64,000 nucleotides of DNA, from assembly GCA_033977485.1 (NCBI GenBank), contig CM066988.1:72469169-72533168 (forward strand), read 5' to 3'. Position 1 is the first letter of the stretch. Each line of letters begins with the position of its first letter. This DNA comes from Hydrangea macrophylla (Eukaryota > Streptophyta > Magnoliopsida > Cornales > Hydrangeaceae). This document shows, piece after piece, positions 57,538-64,000 of the stretch. The notes beneath the pieces were generated by a model. That model was not told the DNA's origin and did no database searches. It saw nothing but the letters and a program-made list of their open reading frames with translations. The translations under genes were made by a program, and so were the position numbers.

Positions 57538-59614
57538 AACCCCCAACTAGCGATTTGCTAGTCCCTAGCAATAAAGCAAAAATAAAACAAGCTAAACTAA
57601 TACTACAACGACTGAACTAAAATAAATTAAACTCTGGTTATCTAAACTAAAATAAAAATAAAGAAACTATCTAACTCACTTTCGTAGGAATCGTGGTTGC
57701 ATTTAGCAAATGCAACAAGCCGTTAAACCACTAGGTTCCCCCTAGTGGACGAGTGTTGTCTCGTGAGGGTTTACAGTGAATGTACCCACAAAATTCTCCG
57801 ATTTTAAGCTCAAAAAGATATAGAATAACTTGTAAATACTCCCTCCCATCCAACTGTAAACTTAGCTCCACAAAACATATCATCCTCATTCAAACCATGA
57901 AAGAAATACATATGCTCCTCATATTACCAAGATAAAAATAACATATGCATCACATCCATGTATCCGTGTGTGTGTGAATTAATAGCTAAACATCAAACTT
58001 TATTTAGAGTTGTTTCGACTATCATACTCTCAGAACTTGTAGTTTCAACTCAACTCTCACATGGTCTCACACTCAAGAATGAACATCTCACAGAGACTTG
58101 GTTAATAGTGATCGCACATGGTGTGAAAATTTTGATAAAAATTGAAAGTTTGGTTACTAATTCTTTCACACCTGACTCAATAAAAGACGAACATTTAGAG
58201 TGTATAGTCTCAAGAAAGGAATACTACTTATTAGAGGAGCGAAATACCGTGGATAACCCAAATTACACATTCATATTCAAACTAAGTTGTTAAAAATCAT
58301 TAAGGCTTTGACTTTTCGATTTTTTATATAGTAGGACAGAAATGAGAGGGGTAAGATATTGCACATCTTCATCATGTGATTGAGTTTAGAAATTTTATTT
58401 CACTCCATTCCAACCATCCTCTATTCTCATATATGTTTTTTTTAACAAAACCATCCCACAACCACTCCCTCCTCATCACATACTTCAATAATTTAATCAC
58501 ATTAGATATGCAATGGGTTCGTTGAGGTCGAAGTAAAAGATTAGGGATGTAGATTTTATAATAGACTTGGCAGTATTTACTAGGTGTGGGGTTAAGAACA
58601 ATGCATATTTTGGAATGCTGATGCAGGTATATGGAAAGGTAAGAAACGAATAACAATGGCTTAAATCCTTTTCCCAACTTCTTAGTTTTAACACTTCAAT
58701 GTTCATTGAGTTTAGTTGGTAAATCCTGAACGTTCTCCTCTAATACACAGCAAAAATGAAGAATTAGAGACTATTCAACGAATTTAATACGCTTATTCAA
58801 GAAAAACCAATTCGAATTTAATGTGATAATTCCCTCTAAAATGAAGATTGGGTTCAAAAGCTCACTAAGGGTGACTAGTTTCCACTACTTATTCCTTACA
58901 GCACAAAAGTCATATTAACTCTTATTTTAGATTTTCTGCATAGCTATTAACATGTGCATATGGATTTTGGATACATGAATGGTCAACATATGCATTTATC
59001 CTAGTGAAACTAGAAGAACGCGTGAACCTAATTCATAAAATGATGAGAATAAAATGGTTGTGTTATTGCTTGATAACAGCGAAATAGAAGTGAATATTCC
59101 AAGTTATTCTACCCATTAAATTCAACACTTCCTTTTAAATTATTATTATTATTATTATTATTAATTTGCTTTCAAACTGTTCAAACTGTGGATGTACAAA
59201 TCGAGATTGTATGAAATGTGCAATATAGTGATCCAGATTGCTAAGTAAAAACATGTGTAGGTGATTATCTATCTACATTCCACCCCCAACTGAAAATTGC
59301 AATGTCCTCAGAAGTTAATTTTCAGGATAAGTAGAGACATAGCACCTGATTACACCAAAGTCATAACCACATGCATAGCAATCTGTTAAAGAAAACATAC
59401 AAACTCCAAGCAGCCAATAGCACAAGAAAGCATAACTACTGATAAAGCAATGGCTATATAGAATACAAATACCCAATCATTGGCATGATATAACAATATA
59501 AATATAAAACAGTGATACAAGTGTCCAATCATAACCAAACCACCAAAATAAACGAAGAGAGAGAAACAGTAATAAACATAATACAATGGAACTCTCCCTC
59601 GCATAAGACATAAT
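57538..59614. other. 3' untranslated region of the Athila-like element
   Basis: Non-coding. A second purine tract (AGTTGGGGGTGGAATG on the minus strand) follows GAGGACATTGCAA near 59312-59279, a phrase typical of Athila 3' regions. An (ATT)n run lies at about 59143-59163. Confidence 0.5.
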
Positions 59615-61063
59615 CTACTCATCCCCTATATCAGATAAAATCACAATCGGTGTGGCAGGATCATCCTCACCCGCACCCTCAACAACAGTGGGAACCGTCA
59701 TTGGGTCACTCACAGTCGGGGCAGCTGGTGGAGATAGTAATGGGTTAACCACGACTGGAGGTGGTGGAAATGATGGTGATGGTGCAGAGGGATCAGTAGG
59801 TTGTGGAGTAACAGAAGTAGTAGGTGGAGCAGAAGTAGATGGATCAACAGAAGGAGATGGATCAAGAGAAGAAGATGGATCAGTAGTAGGTGGATGTACA
59901 ACAGTGTGTACAGACTGATCTACCCCAATCTGTATCAAGATCACCTCTAACAGGGTCGTCATCTGATCCATCTTGCCCTCGAGCCGTATCCGCGCATCCC
60001 TCTCCTCAAGAAGCAATGAGTGGAGAGTCTGGAGGTATATGGAAGACGACTCTCCTTGGGCCTGAGCCTGAGACCGCTATCTCAACTCGAACTGCTGCAC
60101 GACAGCAATGGGGTCCTCATCATCCGACTCAAGCTCCTCAGCCTCTGTAGGCATCCCAGAAGCTGCACCCTCTGTATCGGTGGCTCCTTCCCTCTTTCTC
60201 TTCGCCCTGACCTTCGCCTTACCCTTTTCTTTTCTCTTCTTCTGAGCATCAGAACGGCGGGCTGCCGTCTCGCCAAATCGACTAGAGGCCTGCAGAATCA
60301 AATCTATGGCCAATAGAACTAGTCCAGCCTGCTCAATGACCCGATGTATAGGCCAAGTGCACTTCAGATGGTGCTTGGCGGCAATGTACCGCGTGGGCTG
60401 AACAAAGAAGTCAATATAAAGGCGAGACAGACAGACTCGCTATCCTGTCCCAATAGCATTTAGAGCTCGGGCATACCACCTGGCGAACTTCTCATGATAA
60501 GACGTCATAAAAATACAGTTCACCAGCGTCAGATGGAGGAGGTGATAGTTCTCAGTGAGAAGCTTATCCTTGATGAGAGATATGCCATTCCAAAACTGAA
60601 TGGCACCGCATGTAAGCTCTCAGATAATGGTGGCTAGAGGCATCTCTGGGGCTCCTGATAGGCGAGGATAGAAACAATCTGGTACCTCAGGTACCCCCAA
60701 AGCAGCAAAAACTGTGGCAGGGCTGAATAGGATCTCACGCCCATAGAAGAACGATTTGTATGTGAACGGGGCCGCGAGATCCTTGATCATAGAGGAACAG
60801 GCTTCACGAACCCAGTGGATGTTGATCGTTTTGATCTAGATCAACATATTGTAGCATAATGGCATGTCTCTGATCCATCCTAGGAACCACGAAGCTGAAA
60901 GCCATACGGACTCTAGTGGCCGCTCCAACATGACCTTACGTGTCTGAAACCACCAAGTAAACCATACTCGTTCCTCTTCATTTCTGAGCCCGTGAGCTGG
61001 TACAGGGTCGGGTATAGTGAGGTCGAGTGGCTTAGACTTATGATACCTTGTGATAGGGTTCAT
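59615..61063 (-). pseudogene. Env-position ORF of the Athila-like element, four in-frame stops
   Basis: One frame of 483 codons, starting MNPITRYHKSKPLDLTIP, is interrupted only by TAG (60836-60838), TGA (60620-60622), TAG (60440-60442) and TAG (60077-60079). Each is one C-to-T change from CAG or CGA. The first part has VWFTWWFQTR, IHWVREACSSMIKDL and PEVPDCFYPRL. A basic cluster (KKRKEKGKAKVRAKRKRE) follows, then an acidic patch (ESDDEDP), then a Pro/Ser/Thr-rich tail. It lies 3' of integrase, where Athila elements carry an env-like gene. The sequence also resembles what databases call putative plant transposon protein. No membrane segment was identified with confidence. Confidence 0.6.
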
Positions 61064-61145
61064 TGCAAAAACCTAAAATGGAAGAAAAAAAACAAGAAAA
61101 CAAATCAAAATAGGGAAAAAGGAAAAAAAAACTGCCACTGCTTAA

Positions 61146-61770
61146 GTTCGAGCGATCGAGGAATGTTTGATACATTGAGAAGGTACAAGGTTCGATCGCT
61201 CGAGCCCAGTTCGATCAATTGAACATGGACTGGGTTAGATCGCTTGAGCCTAGTTCGATCGATCGAACACAGACTGGGTTCGATCGCTCGAGCCAAGTTC
61301 GATCGATCGAACACAGAGAAGAAACTGCGACAAGAAACAAGCACAGAAAAGATACGAGAAATCAACACACAAGATTAAAACAAGAAGAAAAAGTCTTAAG
61401 GTCAACGGGGGGCACCCCCTCGCAGATTAATCTCAAAATGGACAAAGGGGAGCCATGGAAAACTTACCTTGAGGAATGGGCGACGGAAGACTATGAGTAG
61501 ATGAGGATGGTGATGACGGGGCTTCCAAATGATGTATGTGAAGAGGGGGGAGAAAGAAATTGCCCCGAGGTACCTCTGTCGCTAATCGCTCGAGAGTGGT
61601 TGAGGGAGGGAATGAAACTGATGAAGTGTATGGACGATGCCTCATTTAAATACAAGTCTCGATCAATTGACAAAGTTCAATCGATCGAACCTTCGATCGA
61701 TTAAGACTTGTGGAAGCGCTTGAGGATGGGACGCCCTCGATCGATCGAGCTGAGGTCGATCGATCGAACC
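61146..61770. repeat. TCGATCGA / TCGCTCGA motif clusters
   Basis: Repeats such as GGTTCGATCGCTCGAGCC and AGTTCGATCGATCGAACA recur at 61192-61315, with a second group at 61656-61770. Both are in the non-coding interval upstream (minus strand) of the env-position ORF. Confidence 0.75.
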
Positions 61771-62276
61771 TAGAAATTTTATAATATTATTGAATGGAGA
61801 AATTATACACCCCCATCTAACCAACATTATTTTGGACATACAGTAAAAATGATAGAACAGTTCATTGACAGGACATGTAAGCTAGACATCATCATTCACA
61901 AGGTAATATGTTGCAAATTTTATAAATAGAATTATTTAATAGCATCCATATTGCAAAATTGTTGCTCCCACAATGGTACCTAAGACCTTATTAATAAAGA
62001 AAAACTACGTAAATAAACTGAAACTAATAAAACTTTGTCTAGATTTACACTCCAATTGATAAAAGAAAACCCAAATGGCATAAAACAATTGAAGTGAGAT
62101 ACTACTCTTTAAGCAGGAAAATTTCTTCTTCCACCGTTTCTTTTCTCTCCACCAAATCTTTGAATGTGGAGTCTAAACTTGACGATTCCCTTTCCCAGAA
62201 TAGTTGAAAAGCAACCAAGACATCACCGAGCAAGTCTGAACTCTCCAAAGGATTGATTGCACATGCAAGAGGTGAG

Positions 62277-63032
62277 CTAGATGGAGACAAAGATATCAGA
62301 GTGTAATTTCTCAACTGACCTTCCTCTTGCGGCGGAGTACCTGGGGACCCTATATACAGTCCAAAATTGTGAAATAATTGATGTGGAAGGAATAACGGTA
62401 GTAACATCGGATTCATTGTGAAAATCCTGACAAAGGAAACCAAAATAGAACAAACAAGAAAGAAAGAATTTAAAAGAAAACAACGAAATAACTAATGGAA
62501 AGGAATAAACAAAGCAAGATGAAAAGAAAAAGAAAGAAATGTGACCAAGAATTAACCTCACTATTGGCGTGAAACAACTGTGTGCACTAGCAGGTAGAGG
62601 GCATTGAAGTCGGAACAACAAATAACTCATATGCACATAAATGTAGGGAACCAATTCGATGACAAGGAAGTCATCAACATACGCGAATATAGCATTATGG
62701 CGTTCGGGCACCACATCCTGTAAATCTTCTTCTTCCCATGGTTCCAACATTGAGTCATTCTCCCATTGTTCCAAAATGGCATCCTCGACTTCCCCAACAA
62801 AATACCCTTCAGGTTCACCTTCCTCGTCAGGTAAGTCCATATGCTCGAAGGGGTTAATTTGGAGAAGTGCAGGATCGTAAGGGATGTACCCTTGGGTTAA
62901 GTCAATGACATCGTCTGCTCTGAGTCCTTGATAAAGAGAGAGACAGAATACAATCTCCTCAATAGTCCATGGAGGATTAGGATATTCGGAGTCAGCCCAT
63001 GACCTTATCGAATGGACATCATCATCCCTCAT
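62277..63032 (-). CDS. Unassigned acidic ORF between integrase and the env-position ORF
   Basis: 251 codons from an ATG at 63032. The first about 150 residues are hydrophilic and acidic (WADSEYPNPPWTIEEIVFC, LTQGYIPYDPALLQ, DEEGEPEGYFVGEVED, EPWEEEDLQDVV). The rest (FFFFSSCFVYSFPLVISLF) looks like AT-rich non-coding sequence read through by chance, so the true protein probably ends earlier or is spliced. I do not recognise a domain. It belongs by position and strand to the Athila-like element. Confidence 0.4.
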   Translation of the reverse strand: MRDDDVHSIRSWADSEYPNPPWTIEEIVFCLSLYQGLRADDVIDLTQGYIPYDPALLQINPFEHMDLPDEEGEPEGYFVGEVEDAILEQWENDSMLEPWEEEDLQDVVPERHNAIFAYVDDFLVIELVPYIYVHMSYLLFRLQCPLPASAHSCFTPIVRLILGHISFFFFSSCFVYSFPLVISLFSFKFFLSCLFYFGFLCQDFHNESDVTTVIPSTSIISQFWTVYRVPRYSAARGRSVEKLHSDIFVSI

Positions 63033-63178
63033 ATTTTGATAGCCTGCAGGGGAGAGATAGATGATAGTAGATAAAAAATGAAGTCACACTAAAAAAGAGA
63101 CAGGAATAAATGAAATAAAACAAGAATACAGTAAAAAAAAAAATACAACAGCAAAATGTGAACACGCTTTTAGGTATT

Positions 63179-64000
63179 TTAGGTGGAGGAATAGCTGGGC
63201 TCATCTAACTCGATGTGCTCAGCTTCTGGTAGGAAATTCTCCAAGAATGGTTTTAACCTTTGGTCGTTAACCTTGAAACAATCATCGTTCTTGGGATTTA
63301 CCAGCTCAACGGCCCCATGTGGAAAAATAGATTTAACAGTGAATGGTCCTGTCCACCGGGACCAGAGCTTACCTGGAAAAAGGTTGAGGCGAGAGTCGTA
63401 CAACAAGACTTTCTGCCCTGACTTGAATGATGTTCGAAAAATTATTCTATCGTGATGAGCCTTTAACCTTTCCTTGTGTAGTTTAGCATTGTCGTATGCA
63501 TCTCGACGTATTTCTTCAAGTTCGACCAACTGGAGTTTCCGAAGGTGACCTCCCTCTTTAATGCCAAAGTTCAATGAGCGTGTTGCCCAATATGCTTTGT
63601 GCTCGATTTCAACAGGAAGGTGACACGCCTTGCCGTACACTAACCTGTACGGGGACTTCCCTAAGTTTATCTTATAAGCGGTGCGGTACGCCCATAGAGC
63701 ATCTGTCAGTTTATATGCCCAGTCTTTTCTGTTGAAACTAACCGTCTTTTCTAGTATATGCTTGATTTCACAGTTAGCCAACTCTGCCTGCCCATTAGTT
63801 TATGGGTAGTAATCTAGAGCGATCTTATGGTTGACCCCGTATTTCTTGAGAAGTGATTCTAAAGGCCTGTTGCAAATTGCTTGCCTTGGTCACTTATTAA
63901 TACTTTCGGAGTTTCGAAACGCGACAGAATATTTTCCTTAAGAAAGGACATTACTGTTTTGTGATCATTGCGTCTCGTCGGTATTGCTTCCACCCATTTT
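63179..64000 (-). pseudogene. Athila-like integrase, core and C-terminal part
   Basis: The upstream part near 63985-63895 reads VEAIPTRRNDHKTVMSFLKE and PKVLISDQG (second catalytic Asp). A one-base loss in the A run at 63874-63876 shifts the frame. The next frame gives LESLLKKYGVNHKIALDYYP, then a TAA at 63800-63802 in place of the usual Gln codon, then [20 protein letters not shown] with the catalytic Glu. The remaining 200 codons are open: [51 protein letters not shown] and PHGAVELVN, all typical of the Athila lineage. The open stretch has no ATG at its left limit; it simply follows the stop. Confidence 0.88.

Larger units (their letters stand above)
55926..64000 (-). mobile_element. Athila-like Ty3/Gypsy element, 3' part, running off the right edge
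   Basis: On the minus strand, reading from the edge: integrase (64000-63179), an unassigned ORF (63032-62277), an env-position ORF (61063-59615), a long untranslated region, a purine tract (about 57549-57538) and a 1612-bp 3' LTR (57537-55926). Gag, RT and the 5' LTR lie outside. Stops and a frameshift show that the copy is decayed. Confidence 0.82.

Noticed and set aside
57958..58293. 111-codon plus-strand ORF in the Athila untranslated region
   Set aside because: No family resemblance, and it is opposite in strand to the element's genes.

Overview
This window is nuclear DNA of a flowering plant, almost certainly a eudicot. The evidence is GT-AG introns, a plant-type DUF616/TOD1 gene, and plant families of Copia, Gypsy, CACTA, PIF/Harbinger, hAT and Mutator transposons and tRNA-derived SINEs. 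It is an accessory, transposon-dominated stretch. The only host gene clearly supported is the 5' two-thirds of a TOD1-like gene near the left edge. A second, unidentified host gene contributes a short terminal exon present in two copies. No rRNA, tRNA, CRISPR or bacterial-type feature is present.

Left part (1-13.7 kb). A tiny non-autonomous Copia-type LTR element (about 1-535) lies beside, and probably in a 3' intron of, the TOD1-like gene (minus strand, exons 3008-2759, 2679-2473 and 2045-1485; the C-terminal exons are outside the window). Next comes a very young 4.4-kb Ty1/copia element (4612-8979) with an uninterrupted reading frame but no capsid domain. It is followed by two SINEs, each with 14-bp target duplications, two Mutator-type MITEs with 9-10-bp target duplications, and a possible gene-fragment carrier (11772-13722) holding a broken plant membrane-protein gene that runs into a tandem repeat.

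Middle (14-34 kb). A segment of about 3.04 kb is tandemly duplicated: copy A starts at 13989 and copy B spans 29709-32752. Both copies carry the same terminal exon, the left part of a PIF/Harbinger element and a hAT MITE nested in that element. Copy A alone received a solo LTR (15144-15391) and a 12,430-bp CACTA transposon (17223-29652, TSD GAA); copy B still shows the empty CACTA site. The CACTA element has no recognisable transposase. It holds three nearly identical tandem copies of a 2.7-kb block, and each block contains a captured exon of the splicing factor SF3a60/SF3A3.

Right part (34.4-64 kb). After further MITE/hAT pieces comes a degenerate plus-strand Gypsy element (about 37.7-54.9 kb) of chromovirus type. 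It carries an extra acidic reading frame upstream of gag and was split by three other LTR elements: a long-LTR non-autonomous element (40061-43903) whose two LTRs have different U3 halves, a second non-autonomous element (45883-50020), and a Tat-like gag-only Gypsy element (50629-54432). From 55926 to the right edge lies a minus-strand Athila-like Gypsy element with 3' LTR, polypurine tract, a decayed env-position ORF, an unassigned acidic ORF and the integrase end of pol. Clusters of the palindrome TCGATCGA recur across this right part.

All assignments were made by eye. Family names rest on remembered motifs, and target-site duplications were read directly from the sequence.
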